The notes beneath the pieces are model-generated. The model saw only the letters and a program-made list of their open reading frames with translations, made no database searches and had not been told where the DNA came from. From Actinobacillus indolicus (GTDB lineage Bacteria > Pseudomonadota > Gammaproteobacteria > Enterobacterales > Pasteurellaceae), in NCBI RefSeq assembly GCF_901764975.1, contig NZ_CABFKH010000001.1, positions 164,668 to 228,667 on the forward strand: DNA of 64,000 nt, given 5' to 3'. The position numbers and the translations under genes were made by a program. Below are positions 16,337 through 25,167 of the stretch, in pieces (within the stretch, counting starts at the first letter, position 1; every line of letters starts with the position of its first letter).

Positions 16337-17491
16337 TTAAACCACTCTCACCCCATTACTTGCTGTACAAACATAGAAGGTTTCTTGAATGCCAGTTTGT
16401 TTTTGGTAGTTTTCTGCGATGAGTTTACGCAACGCTTCCACTTTTTCATTTGGAACTAAGCAGACAATACAACCGCCGAAGCCACCGCCTGTCATTCTTG
16501 CACCGCCATTTTTGCCAATAGCGACTTGAGCTAATTCAACTAAATAGTCAATTTCTGGGATAGTGATTTCAAAATCATCACGCATTGAGTCGTGGGATTC
16601 GCCCATTAATACGCCTAATTTTTGCATATCGTTGGCTTTCAAGGCTTCAACCGCTTCTAGTACACGATGATTTTCGCTGATAACGTGTTTTGCACGTTTG
16701 TAAGCTAATTCATTAAGCTGTTGTAACTCTGCCGCTCGCTCAATAAATTGTTCAGGGCTAACATCTCTCAATGCTTTAACGCCAAAGAATTGTGCCGCAA
16801 ATTCACACTCTTGACGGCGACTGTTATATTCCCCAGTCACTAAATCGTGTTTGACGTTAGAGTTAATGATCGCAATGGAATAACCTTGCGGCACAGGGGT
16901 TGGGCTAATTTCTAAGCTACGACAATCGATCATCACAAGGTGATCTTTTTGTCCTAATGCCGAAGTGAGCTGATCCATATTGCCACAATTTGCACCGACA
17001 AATTTATTCTCAGCACGTTGTCCGATTAAGGCGATCTCCGCTAGACTAATCGGTAAATTACCTAACACTTGGCAGGTTTTACCGATAGAAATTTCAAGGG
17101 CAGCAGACGAGCTTAATCCTGACGACATCGGTACATCACTAGTCATTGTAATATCCGCCCCTTGAATAAATTCAGGACAACGTTCTTGAATATATTTCAC
17201 CACGCCACGCACATAGTTTTTCCATTTATCTTCGCTTTGTGGAATTTCTTTTTTAATATCAAAGGCATCAGTTTCATTAATATCAATCGCATAGACACGC
17301 CAAATGGAATCGTCACGTTTCGCAAAACTCACAGACATACCGTAGTTGATCGCACAAGGCATCACAAAGCCATCGTTATAATCGGTATGTTCGCCGATAA
17401 TATTTACACGACCTGGAGCAAAGACGGTTTGCTGTGACGCATAACCAAAATGTTGTTCAAATTGAGTTTGAGAGAGTTGGATCGGGGTCAT
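16337..17491 (-). CDS. galK: Galactokinase
   Basis: The 384-residue GHMP kinase phosphorylates alpha-D-galactose at C1 with ATP, the first committed Leloir step. The signature [17 protein letters not shown] (25-41), the ATP loop [13 protein letters not shown] and the C-terminal [12 protein letters not shown] are all intact. It lies between galT and galM; a 27-base palindromic repeat sits in the 60-base gap after galT. Expression is probably driven by the CRP-controlled promoter upstream of galT. No galE occurs in the window. Confidence 0.97.
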   Translation of the reverse strand: MTPIQLSQTQFEQHFGYASQQTVFAPGRVNIIGEHTDYNDGFVMPCAINYGMSVSFAKRDDSIWRVYAIDINETDAFDIKKEIPQSEDKWKNYVRGVVKYIQERCPEFIQGADITMTSDVPMSSGLSSSAALEISIGKTCQVLGNLPISLAEIALIGQRAENKFVGANCGNMDQLTSALGQKDHLVMIDCRSLEISPTPVPQGYSIAIINSNVKHDLVTGEYNSRRQECEFAAQFFGVKALRDVSPEQFIERAAELQQLNELAYKRAKHVISENHRVLEAVEALKANDMQKLGVLMGESHDSMRDDFEITIPEIDYLVELAQVAIGKNGGARMTGGGFGGCIVCLVPNEKVEALRKLIAENYQKQTGIQETFYVCTASNGVRVV

Positions 17492-17518
17492 TGTTATCTT
17501 CCTTTGTTATTTTTTTAT

Positions 17519-17545
17519 GTAGGGGCGAACCGATGTGTTCGCCCC
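17519..17545. repeat. GTAGGGGCG-type palindromic repeat inside the gal operon
   Basis: GTAGGGGCGAACCGATGTGT followed by TCGCCCC forms a hairpin (GGGGCGAAC with GTTCGCCCC). The same element occurs twice at 26089-26180. It lies between galT and galK and could tune relative expression of the two genes. Confidence 0.7.
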
Positions 17546-17551
17546 ATTCAT

Positions 17552-18604
17552 TTATCTTTGTTTATAATGAACATCTTCACTCACCGCTCTTAATTTTTCA
17601 GCGGCTTGCTCTGGGGTTAAATCCCGTTGGGCTTCGGCTAACATTTCATAGCCGACCATAAATTTTCGTACCGTTGCAGAGCGAAGTAGTGGCGGATAGA
17701 AATAGGCGTGCAGTTGCCAATGTTCAATATTTTGCCCATCTTTAAAGAACGGAGCAAAATGCCAGCCCATTGAATAAGGGAAAGCACATTCAAACAGATT
17801 ATCATAACGGCAGGTCAGCTTTTTAATCGCTAAAGCTAAATCGTCTTTTTCCGCTTCGCTCAATTCACTCATTCGTTTGATATGGCGTTTCGGCATCAAA
17901 ATGGTTTCATAAGGCCACGCCGCCCAATATGGCACAACTGCAAGCCAATGTTCTGTTTCTGTCACGGTGCGTGTGCCATCTTTTAGCTCTGCTTGAGCAT
18001 AATCGACCAATAAATTTGAGCCGTATTGTTCATAGTAACAACGCAAATTTTTATCTTTTGTTGCAATTTCATTCGGTAAAAACGAGTTCGCCCAAATTTG
18101 CCCGTGTGGGTGTGGTTGTGAACAACCCATCATCGCCCCTTTATTTTCAAAGGCTTGAACCCACAGATAATCTTTGCCTAGCTCTTCTAATTGAGCATTC
18201 CAAGTATCGACCACACCACGAATTTTTTCCACAGGCAATTCAGGGAGTGTTTTACTGTGATCAGGCGAAAAGCAAATCACCCTAGCCAAACCACGAACCC
18301 CTTGAATTTTAAACAACGGATTGTCAGAGGGCGGAGCATCAGGTGTATCTTGCATCAAAGCAGCAAAATCGTTGGCAAACACATAAGTGCCTTGATAATC
18401 AGGGTTTACGTCGCCTGAAACACGGGTGTTCGTTGGACAGAGAAAGCACTTTTCATCATAACTTGGTAACTGTTCAACGGACGCTTTATCCACTTGACCA
18501 CTCCACGGACGTTTCGCTCTATGTGGAGAAACTAAAATCCACTCATCTTTTAAGGGGTTATAACGGCGGTGAGGGTGATCATCTAACTCAAATTTTTGGC
18601 TCAT
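17552..18604 (-). CDS. galT: Galactose-1-phosphate uridylyltransferase
   Basis: The 350-residue enzyme of the HIT superfamily exchanges UMP between UDP-glucose and galactose-1-phosphate. The active site HPHGQIW (165-171) contains the nucleophile His167; CFLC (53-56) supplies a metal-binding pair as in E. coli GalT, and [19 protein letters not shown] is the conserved N-terminus. It is the promoter-proximal gene of galT-galK-galM-cutC. A class II CRP-dependent promoter lies directly upstream, so catabolite control is likely. No GalR/GalS operator was recognised. Confidence 0.97.
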   Translation of the reverse strand: MSQKFELDDHPHRRYNPLKDEWILVSPHRAKRPWSGQVDKASVEQLPSYDEKCFLCPTNTRVSGDVNPDYQGTYVFANDFAALMQDTPDAPPSDNPLFKIQGVRGLARVICFSPDHSKTLPELPVEKIRGVVDTWNAQLEELGKDYLWVQAFENKGAMMGCSQPHPHGQIWANSFLPNEIATKDKNLRCYYEQYGSNLLVDYAQAELKDGTRTVTETEHWLAVVPYWAAWPYETILMPKRHIKRMSELSEAEKDDLALAIKKLTCRYDNLFECAFPYSMGWHFAPFFKDGQNIEHWQLHAYFYPPLLRSATVRKFMVGYEMLAEAQRDLTPEQAAEKLRAVSEDVHYKQR

Positions 18605-18639
18605 TTGGAGTGTCCTTTCAAAAAATTAAAATTAAATGG

Positions 18640-18683
18640 AGTATAAGCGAAAATCCTAAAAAGAGTATGTGAAGTAGATCACA
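18640..18683 (-). promoter_or_regulatory. CRP-activated promoter of the gal operon
   Basis: TGTGA-N6-TCACA, a perfect CRP core, occupies 18668-18683. On the minus strand a -10 hexamer TATACT lies at 18645-18640 with no good -35 hexamer. The CRP centre is about 42 bases upstream of the predicted start near 18633, the class II position. The galT ATG follows about 30 bases later with AAAGGA. Confidence 0.8.
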
Positions 18684-18702
18684 AAATGAGAAGGGTAAAA
18701 CG

Positions 18703-18748
18703 ACAAGCGGTGAGATTTACCTATTTTTTTGCAAATCTCACCGCTTGT
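18703..18748. terminator. Dual uptake-sequence hairpin downstream of alr
   Basis: ACAAGCGGTGAGATTT (18703-18718) and its exact complement (18733-18748) form a 16-base stem around a T-rich loop. It follows the alr stop codon and insulates the gal promoter from alr transcription. Confidence 0.7.
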
Positions 18749-18753
18749 AAGTC

Positions 18754-19878
18754 TTAATCTTTGTATTCAATGATAACCCTTGGGGTTAATTTGGTTATCA
18801 GCTCATAATTGATAACGCCAATGGCTTCGGCGACTTCTTCAATTAACAATCTTTCTCCCCAAAGTTCTACTTCATCGCCAACTTTGTCTTGGCTATCTAC
18901 ACCGAGATCAACGGTCATCATATCCATTGAAACACGTCCAACAATCGGCACTTTTCTGCCATTAATAAACACAGGTGTGCCTTCAGGGGCATTGCGTGGA
19001 TAGCCATCGCCATAGCCAATCGCAACTACGCCAATTTTAGTATCTTTCGGGCTGACCCAAGCTCCGCCATAGCCAACAGGCTCATTAGCTTTATGGGTTC
19101 TGACAGCAATTAATGAAGATGAGAGGGTCATCACAGGTTTAAAACCTAAGTCGGTAATTGGCTGAGCGTGTGGCGAAATACCGTGCATAATAATCCCTGG
19201 ACGAACCCAATCATAATGGGCTTCTTTCCAATACAAAATACCGCTTGATGCAGAAATACTACGTTCCACATCATAATCTCGGCTCACCGCTTCAAAGGTA
19301 GCGATTTGTTTTTCCGTGTAGCCACAGTCTGGTTCGTCTGCTCGACTAAAATGGCTGACGAAATTGATATTTTCGACTAAAGGACACTGTTTTAAACGTT
19401 GATAAAATTCAGGAACTTGTTCTGGATGAACGCCCAAACGGTGCATTCCCGTATCAATTTTCAGCCAAACGGTAATCGGGAAATAGATTTTTGTTTTTCG
19501 TTTCCAAAAGCCTTTCTCTTTTTCGGCTTGCCATTCTTGAGAGGCTTTCTCAAGCAGTTCTAATTGTTCAACACAATGGATAACGGTATCAAAACGGCGA
19601 GAGAGTGTTTTAAGCAACTCTTCACGATCAAAAAAACCTTCAAGCAACAAAATTTTGCCCGCATAGCCACTTTCTTGAATGGTTAGGGCTTCTTTGATCC
19701 GTGCAACACCAAAGGCTTCCACTTGATCTTCGAGATTTTTAATCACTGGGCGAATACCTTGTCCGTAAGCATTAGCTTTGACGACAGCACAAATTTTACT
19801 GTTCGGGGCAAGGGATTTTATTAAGCGCATATTGTGACGTAATGCACTACCATTGATCGTTGCTGTTGCGGGTTTCAT
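18754..19878 (-). CDS. alr: Alanine racemase
   Basis: The 374-residue PLP enzyme makes D-alanine for peptidoglycan. PLP binds Lys34 in AVVKANAYGQG; the C-terminal catalytic Tyr is in GYGDGYPRNAPEG and the conserved VGRVSMDMMTVDLG is present. The frame can start at 19902, but the ATG at 19876-19878 places MKPATATINGSALRHN exactly like other Alr N-termini and is preceded by GGA at suitable spacing. A stretch around residues 110-125 (QAEKEKGFWKRKTKI) appears to be a short insertion compared with the E. coli protein as I remember it. Monocistronic. Confidence 0.95.
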   Translation of the reverse strand: MKPATATINGSALRHNMRLIKSLAPNSKICAVVKANAYGQGIRPVIKNLEDQVEAFGVARIKEALTIQESGYAGKILLLEGFFDREELLKTLSRRFDTVIHCVEQLELLEKASQEWQAEKEKGFWKRKTKIYFPITVWLKIDTGMHRLGVHPEQVPEFYQRLKQCPLVENINFVSHFSRADEPDCGYTEKQIATFEAVSRDYDVERSISASSGILYWKEAHYDWVRPGIIMHGISPHAQPITDLGFKPVMTLSSSLIAVRTHKANEPVGYGGAWVSPKDTKIGVVAIGYGDGYPRNAPEGTPVFINGRKVPIVGRVSMDMMTVDLGVDSQDKVGDEVELWGERLLIEEVAEAIGVINYELITKLTPRVIIEYKD

Positions 19879-20000
19879 GTGAGTTCCATCCTTAATTATC
19901 ATGAGTCAAATTATACGCCTAAATTTGTAAAAATCCTTATAAATTAGGGTGAAAATGGTTACTATATCGTCATCATTCATTCTAGTTTAAGGAGATGACT

Positions 20001-20912
20001 ATGTTTGATTTTGCGATTGTACCGATTGTATTTGTAGTTTTGGTTGTATTTATTTTGTTATCTACTGTTAAGACTGTGCCACAAGGGTTTCATTGGACGA
20101 TAGAACGCTTTGGGCGTTATACCAAAACCTTAACGCCAGGGTTAAATATCGTCGTGCCGTTTATTGACCGTGTTGGACGTAAAATCAATATGATGGAACA
20201 AGTCTTGGATATTCCATCACAAGAAGTGATTTCTAAGGACAATGCCAGTGTAGCAATTGATGCTGTATGCTTTGTACAAGTCATTGATGCACGTCGAGCA
20301 GCTTATGAAGTAAATCATTTAGAACAGGCGATTGTGAATTTAACCATGACCAATATGCGTACGGTTTTAGGTTCAATGGATTTAGATGATATGCTTTCAC
20401 AGCGAGATCTGATTAATGGCAGATTATTGGCGATTGTGGATGAAGCGACAAATATTTGGGGAGTAAAAGTTACCCGTATTGAAATTCGAGATGTTCGCCC
20501 CCCAAAAGAGCTTGTGGAAGCAATGAATGCTCAGATGAAAGCAGAACGTAATAAACGTGCGGATATTTTGGAAGCGGAAGGGATTCGTCAGGCAGAGATT
20601 TTGCGTGCTGAAGGGGAAAAACAGGCTCGTATTCTAAAAGCAGAAGGGGAGCGACAAGAAGCCTTTTTACAAGCGGAAGCCCGTGAACGTGCCGCAGAAG
20701 CCGAAGCGAAAGCCACTCAAATGGTGTCTGAAGCGATAGCCAGTGGCGATACCAAAGCGATTAATTACTTTATTGCACAAAAATATACGGAAGCGATTAA
20801 AGAGATCGGCTCTGCAGACAACAGTAAAGTGGTGCTGATGCCGTTAGAAGCTGGGAATTTAATTGGCTCTGTGGCGGGCATTGCGGAATTACTTAAGGGC
20901 GATAAGAAATAG
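20001..20912 (+). CDS. qmcA: SPFH/band-7 membrane protein, QmcA-like (stomatin/paraslipin family)
   Basis: The 303-residue protein has an N-terminal hydrophobic anchor (residues 5-22), an SPFH domain ([46 protein letters not shown]) and a long Ala/Glu-rich coiled coil (about 180-260) before a short C-terminal domain. Such proteins form large membrane rings and are linked to membrane quality control with FtsH/HtpX. A gene for an NfeD protein follows ten bases later, the standard SPFH-NfeD pairing. AAGGAG at 19989-19994 decides the start at 20001 rather than the in-frame ATG at 19995. Confidence 0.9.
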   Translation: MFDFAIVPIVFVVLVVFILLSTVKTVPQGFHWTIERFGRYTKTLTPGLNIVVPFIDRVGRKINMMEQVLDIPSQEVISKDNASVAIDAVCFVQVIDARRAAYEVNHLEQAIVNLTMTNMRTVLGSMDLDDMLSQRDLINGRLLAIVDEATNIWGVKVTRIEIRDVRPPKELVEAMNAQMKAERNKRADILEAEGIRQAEILRAEGEKQARILKAEGERQEAFLQAEARERAAEAEAKATQMVSEAIASGDTKAINYFIAQKYTEAIKEIGSADNSKVVLMPLEAGNLIGSVAGIAELLKGDKK

Positions 20913-20921
20913 GGGGAAGTG

Positions 20922-21362
20922 ATGGAGTGGCTTTCAGGTTGGACTGCGTGGCTGATTTTCGGTTTTATATTGCTGATTTTAGAAACGGTTATCGCAGGAA
21001 TTTTTATTATGTGGTGGGGCTTTGCGGCATTGATTGTCGCACTCATGGTCGCATTATTTCCTGATGTTGCGTTTGGCTGGCAAGCCACTACTTTTGCAGT
21101 ATTAGCCCTACTGTTTAGCGTAGCATGGTGGAAATATCAACATAGTAAAGACAAGCAAGAAGATCAGAATGTAGATCTGAACGCTCGAGACCATGCGATG
21201 ATCGGCTCTCAAGGTGTGATCGTCGAAATCCTTGAAAATGGTATCGCACGTGGCAAATTTGGCGATACCACTTGGCGAGTAGTTGGAGCAGAATTGAACC
21301 TAGGCGATACTGTGACTGTGGTTAAAGTGGATGGTATTACTTTATTTGTGGTGAAGAAATAG
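20922..21362 (+). CDS. NfeD family membrane protein (YbbK-like)
   Basis: The 146-residue protein has two to three N-terminal transmembrane segments (AWLIFGFILLILETVIAGIF, MWWGFAALIVALMVALF) and a C-terminal OB-fold (GSQGVIVEILENGIARGKFGDTTWRVVG) typical of NfeD1b-type proteins that partner SPFH rings. It is transcribed with the preceding band-7 gene. A GTG at 20919 abuts the ATG at 20922; the ATG has GGGGGA at proper spacing. The operon ends near an imperfect pair of uptake-like sequences (from 21399). Confidence 0.88.
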   Translation: MEWLSGWTAWLIFGFILLILETVIAGIFIMWWGFAALIVALMVALFPDVAFGWQATTFAVLALLFSVAWWKYQHSKDKQEDQNVDLNARDHAMIGSQGVIVEILENGIARGKFGDTTWRVVGAELNLGDTVTVVKVDGITLFVVKK

Positions 21363-21398
21363 TCTTTTAACTACGCTTTGTGTTAATTATCTATGTAA

Positions 21399-21490
21399 AC
21401 AAGCGGTGACTTTTCTGCAACATTTTGCAAAAGTGACTGCTTTTATTTTTCTAGTTTTTGGTTATAATAACTTTGTTATTACATTTTGTG
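21399..21490 (+). promoter_or_regulatory. mazEF promoter/operator preceded by an imperfect uptake-sequence pair
   Basis: ACAAGCGGT (21399-21407) faces a decayed copy around 21433-21445, possibly terminating the upstream operon. TATAAT at 21473-21478 is a good -10. It overlaps the palindrome AATAAC-TTT-GTTATT (21476-21490), a candidate site for autorepression by the antitoxin-toxin complex. Confidence 0.5.
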
Positions 21491-21502
21491 AAGGGTAAAA
21501 CA

Positions 21503-21745
21503 ATGAATGTAGCATTAAGAAAAGTTGGTAATTCCCAAGCGGTGATTATTCCGAAAACGATTTTATTACAACTAGGTTTAAGTGAGAGCTTAGATATGGA
21601 AGTGGTAAACGATAAAATTATTTTAAGCAAACCTAAAGCTGTGAGAGAAGGGTGGGCTATGGCAGCACAAGAAATAGCATTAGCTGAAGACGATAAGGTA
21701 TTGCTTGATGTTTTTGCTGAAAATGAGGATGAATGGGTATGGTAA
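21503..21745 (+). CDS. mazE: Antitoxin of MazE/AbrB type
   Basis: The 80-residue protein has an N-terminal AbrB/SpoVT swapped-hairpin DNA-binding domain (ALRKVGNSQAVIIPKTILLQLGL) and an acidic C-terminus ending EDEWVW that would wrap around the toxin. MazE neutralises MazF and represses the shared promoter. The 3' end overlaps the toxin gene by 13 bases. The frame starts earlier (21458), but the ATG at 21503 is preceded by GAAGGG and gives the conserved N-terminus. The pair lies between unrelated housekeeping genes, as expected for a mobile module. Confidence 0.88.
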   Translation: MNVALRKVGNSQAVIIPKTILLQLGLSESLDMEVVNDKIILSKPKAVREGWAMAAQEIALAEDDKVLLDVFAENEDEWVW

Positions 21746-22056
21746 GAGGTGAAATTTATTTAGTGAATCTCGACCCAACAATAGGGAGTGAAATTCAAAA
21801 AACACGTCCTTGTGTAATTGTTTCGCCACCCGAAATTCACAATCATTTACGAACAGCTTTAATTGCCCCAATGACTACGGGCTCTCGTCCCGCACCTTTT
21901 CGTATTCCTGTTGAATTTCAAGGCAAGCAAGGGCTGATTTTACCTGAGCAAATTAGGGTGATTGACAAGGCTCGCTTAGCCAAAAGCCTTGGTCACTTAG
22001 AAGAAAAAACATTACAACAGTTGCTAATAGTGCTACAAGATATGTTTACAGAGTAG
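21733..22056 (+). CDS. mazF: Toxin of MazF/PemK type, mRNA interferase
   Basis: The 107-residue protein carries the PemK/MazF fold: RGEIYLVNLDPTIGSEIQKTRPCVIVS at the N-terminus and VIAPMTT-like LIAPMTTGSRPAPFRIPV followed by GLILPEQIRVIDKARL. Such toxins are sequence-specific endoribonucleases that cut single-stranded mRNA when the antitoxin is degraded. Two in-frame ATGs exist (21733, 21739); either gives translational coupling to mazE. The gene ends 31 bases before the convergent priA gene end. Confidence 0.9.
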   Translation: MGMVRGEIYLVNLDPTIGSEIQKTRPCVIVSPPEIHNHLRTALIAPMTTGSRPAPFRIPVEFQGKQGLILPEQIRVIDKARLAKSLGHLEEKTLQQLLIVLQDMFTE

Positions 22057-22087
22057 GGGAACTGACAAGAACTTGCTTTTTAAGCGA

Positions 22088-24301
22088 TTACCCCAACTCC
22101 TGCGGATCAATATCCACCGTCAATCGAATATCGTTTCGCAGGAACTGTTCTTTTTGCTCATCAAAACGATCTAACAACTGCTGGATCGCACTTCTTGCCG
22201 AATGTTGAATAAGTAACTGCCAGCGATAATGTCCTGCTTTTTTTGCCATCGGGGCGTTGAAAGGCCCAAGTAGCTGAAAGCCTTGCCAGCCGTTTTCAGT
22301 GATAATTTGTTGTAAACAAGCGGTCAAATCTTGCAGAAAATTTGCAACTTTGTCGCTATCTCTACCCGTTGCACGAATAAGCACTTGTGAAGAAAACGGT
22401 GGTAAGCTCATTATTTTTCGCATCGCTAAGGCTTGGGTTGCAAAGGCAAGGTAGCCATCGTTGAGTAAGCTGGTGAGTAACGGGTGATCGGGGTAATGCG
22501 TTTGTAACACCACTTCCCCTTGCTTTTCCGCCCGTCCTGCTCGCCCTGATACTTGCACATAAAGCTGTGCCAAGCGTTCTTCTGCACGGTAATCGGTGGA
22601 AAACAGGCTACTATCCACATTCACGATGGCGACTAAAGTCACATTCGGGAAATGGTGTCCTTTGGCTAACATCTGTGTGCCGATCAAAATCTGGCTTTTG
22701 CCTGCTTGGATTTCAGCAAGGTGTTGTTCCAACGAGCCTTTACGGGCGGTGCTGTCACGGTCAATACGAGTAATGCTGTATTGCGGAAAACGCTGTGCCA
22801 GCACTTGTTCCAACTGTTCCGTGCCGATCCCTGTGGTGATTAAATTAACCGAGCCACAATGTCCGCACTGGCGTGGAATGGCTTTTTGTGAAGCACAGTG
22901 ATGGCAACGCAATACTCGCTGTTTTTGGTGATAGGTAAAGGGTTTATCGCAGGAAGGGCAATCGGCAATCCAGCCACATTCGTGGCACAGCAAAACAGGG
23001 GCAAAGCCACGTCGGTTTAAAAACAACATTACTTGATTGCCTTTTTCCAAGTGGCTTTGCATCATTGCCAACAACTTTTCCGATAAACCTGAATAAATCC
23101 GCTGTTTTTTCAAATCAATTAACGTTTGCTTGGAAAATTGAGCATTACCGGCCCTTGCATTGAGCTGAAGTTCGATAAATTTACCGTTTTGCACATTTTG
23201 CAAACTTTCAAAACTTGGCGTTGCCGAGCCGAGAATAATCGGAATGTTGTTATTTTTCGCCCGAAGCACCGCCAAATCCCGTGCGTGATAACGCCAGCCG
23301 TCTTGCTGTTTGAACGAGCCGTCGTGTTCTTCATCAATGATAATTAAGCCGAGTTGCTGAAACTGGGTGAACAAGGCGGAACGTGTGCCGATCACAATCG
23401 CACTTTCGCCGTTTTTCGCCCGAAGCCACGCATTGAGCCGTTGTGTGTCGTTGAGATGGGAATGCAATGCGTCAATTTCCACATTAAAACGAGCTTGGAA
23501 ACGCTGAATAGTTTGTGGGGTCAGCCCGATTTCAGGCACTAACACCAACACTTGCTCGCCCCGTTTCAGCACTTCTTCGATCACTTGCAAATAGACTTCC
23601 GTTTTCCCTGATCCTGTGACCCCATTGAGCAAAAACGCCCCGAAGCCTTGCTGATAATGCAAACGGCTCACGACAAGGGTCTGCTGTTTATTCAACGTTA
23701 AACGGTTTTGGCTATTGCAAATCGGCTGTTCGCCTAGTTTTTCCTGCCAACTTTGCACATTAAAAGGAAGCTCAACTTTTTCCAGATACCCTTTTTCAAG
23801 CAAGGCTTTCCAAACCGCAGGGCTACAAGCGGTCGGCTTTTCAAAGAAATTTGCAAATTCCGCCAGTTCGCTTAATAGCTCTTGTTGTTTTTTCGCTTTT
23901 TGAACCACGCCGTTGGCAAGTGCTTTTCTGCCATTTTCCGTAACAACAAAATAGTCTGGGGCGGTGCGTTCGCTACTTTCCCCTTGTCGCAATTTGACAG
24001 GCAAGGCACTTTGTAGCACTTCGCCGAAAGGGGCGTGATAATAACGGCTCGCCCACTGCAAGAGTTGCCACATTTCAGCGTCAAACAACGCTTGTTCATC
24101 TAACACTTGCTCAATCGGTTTAAGTTTTTCGGTGGGAATATCTGACGTGGTTGGAAAATCCACTACAATCCCGATTTTACGCTGGCGACCAAAAGGCACA
24201 ACAACCCTAGCTCCTTTCACCACATTTTCAAAATGCGTTGGAAGCAGGTAATCGAAATAACGTGCCAACGGCACAGGTAGAGCAATTCGGATTAGGTTCA
24301 T
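22088..24301 (-). CDS. priA: Primosomal replication protein N', DNA helicase PriA
   Basis: The 737-residue replication-restart helicase has an N-terminal 3'-DNA-binding domain (RIALPVPLARYFDYLLP), Walker A TGSGKTEVYL, DEEH box (IIIDEEHDGSFKQQ), a zinc-binding module with four CxxC pairs (CHECGWIADCPSCD, CHHC, CGHCG) inserted between helicase lobes, and motif V/VI (GTQMLAKGHHFPNVTLV, QVSGRAGRAEKQG). It reloads the replisome at stalled forks. Its ATG overlaps the stop codon of the upstream RarD-like gene (TAATG), so the three minus-strand genes are one unit. Two uptake signals are internal (22316-22324, 23825-23833). Confidence 0.97.
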   Translation of the reverse strand: MNLIRIALPVPLARYFDYLLPTHFENVVKGARVVVPFGRQRKIGIVVDFPTTSDIPTEKLKPIEQVLDEQALFDAEMWQLLQWASRYYHAPFGEVLQSALPVKLRQGESSERTAPDYFVVTENGRKALANGVVQKAKKQQELLSELAEFANFFEKPTACSPAVWKALLEKGYLEKVELPFNVQSWQEKLGEQPICNSQNRLTLNKQQTLVVSRLHYQQGFGAFLLNGVTGSGKTEVYLQVIEEVLKRGEQVLVLVPEIGLTPQTIQRFQARFNVEIDALHSHLNDTQRLNAWLRAKNGESAIVIGTRSALFTQFQQLGLIIIDEEHDGSFKQQDGWRYHARDLAVLRAKNNNIPIILGSATPSFESLQNVQNGKFIELQLNARAGNAQFSKQTLIDLKKQRIYSGLSEKLLAMMQSHLEKGNQVMLFLNRRGFAPVLLCHECGWIADCPSCDKPFTYHQKQRVLRCHHCASQKAIPRQCGHCGSVNLITTGIGTEQLEQVLAQRFPQYSITRIDRDSTARKGSLEQHLAEIQAGKSQILIGTQMLAKGHHFPNVTLVAIVNVDSSLFSTDYRAEERLAQLYVQVSGRAGRAEKQGEVVLQTHYPDHPLLTSLLNDGYLAFATQALAMRKIMSLPPFSSQVLIRATGRDSDKVANFLQDLTACLQQIITENGWQGFQLLGPFNAPMAKKAGHYRWQLLIQHSARSAIQQLLDRFDEQKEQFLRNDIRLTVDIDPQELG

Positions 24302-25167
24302 TAGGGTTTCACTTTGCGAAAACTATCAACACTTAATAAGATAATGGATACCGCCAAACACGCCATTAAAATATAGGATTTGGCATCTAAAACTTCACCG
24401 ATGGCAAAGGAAATAAATAACATCACCAAAGGTTCGGCATAGCCAAGCAAGCCTAATACATTAATCGGCAGTAAATTACTCGAAGCGATATATAAAATAA
24501 ATGCCATTCCATTCACTAGCCCTAATAATGCCAGATAAAAATAGAGATATTCATTTGGGGTTAAAATATAAGTCAGATCAACTTGAGCAATATAATAAAT
24601 GGCAAAGGGTAATAACAATAATAATTCTACAAAGAAAGTGGCTAAATTATTAATATGAAAATAGCGACGTAAGACAATATAAATAGGATAGCCAAAACCG
24701 GCAACAAAAGTTGCCCACGAAATACTTGCGGTTAAAAAGATATTAATTGTGACACCAATAGTTGCAAAAAATAAAGCAAGCCATTTTAATAAAGTAAAAT
24801 GCTCTTTAAAAACCAATTTTCCTAAAGCAACAGCAACGATAGGTAATAATAGATAACCGATAGAAACTTCAATAGCTTGATTATTATTCGGCGCCCATAA
24901 AAATAACCAAAGTTGAATGCCCGTATTTAATGCCAAGAGCAGAAGAATAAAAATAAGAGAGGGTGTCTGTTTTATTCTGTAATATAAATCTTTAAATGCC
25001 CTTTGTTGATGAAATAAAAAGATCGCCAATAAAATAAAGGGCATTAACACCACAATACGAAAGCCGAAAATGCCGTCGCTTTCTAAAGGACGAAGTAAAA
25101 CCGCAAAATAGTAGCCAGCGCCAAATAAAATATTTGCTGAAAGAGCTAAAAGAATACCTTTGAGCAT
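24301..25167 (-). CDS. EamA/RarD-like membrane transporter (second of a tandem pair)
   Basis: The 288-residue protein has ten predicted transmembrane segments in two EamA repeats. APNNNQAIEVSIGYLLLPIVAVALGKLVFKE is the most conserved stretch, shared with RarD proteins. Members of this drug/metabolite superfamily export or import small metabolites; the substrate here is unknown. It overlaps both the upstream paralogue (25167) and priA (24301) by one base. It is clearly related to its upstream neighbour (for example SWATF versus SWATLM, LPINVLGLL versus VPINVLGLL), indicating tandem duplication followed by substantial divergence. Confidence 0.8.
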   Translation of the reverse strand: MLKGILLALSANILFGAGYYFAVLLRPLESDGIFGFRIVVLMPFILLAIFLFHQQRAFKDLYYRIKQTPSLIFILLLLALNTGIQLWLFLWAPNNNQAIEVSIGYLLLPIVAVALGKLVFKEHFTLLKWLALFFATIGVTINIFLTASISWATFVAGFGYPIYIVLRRYFHINNLATFFVELLLLLPFAIYYIAQVDLTYILTPNEYLYFYLALLGLVNGMAFILYIASSNLLPINVLGLLGYAEPLVMLFISFAIGEVLDAKSYILMACLAVSIILLSVDSFRKVKP

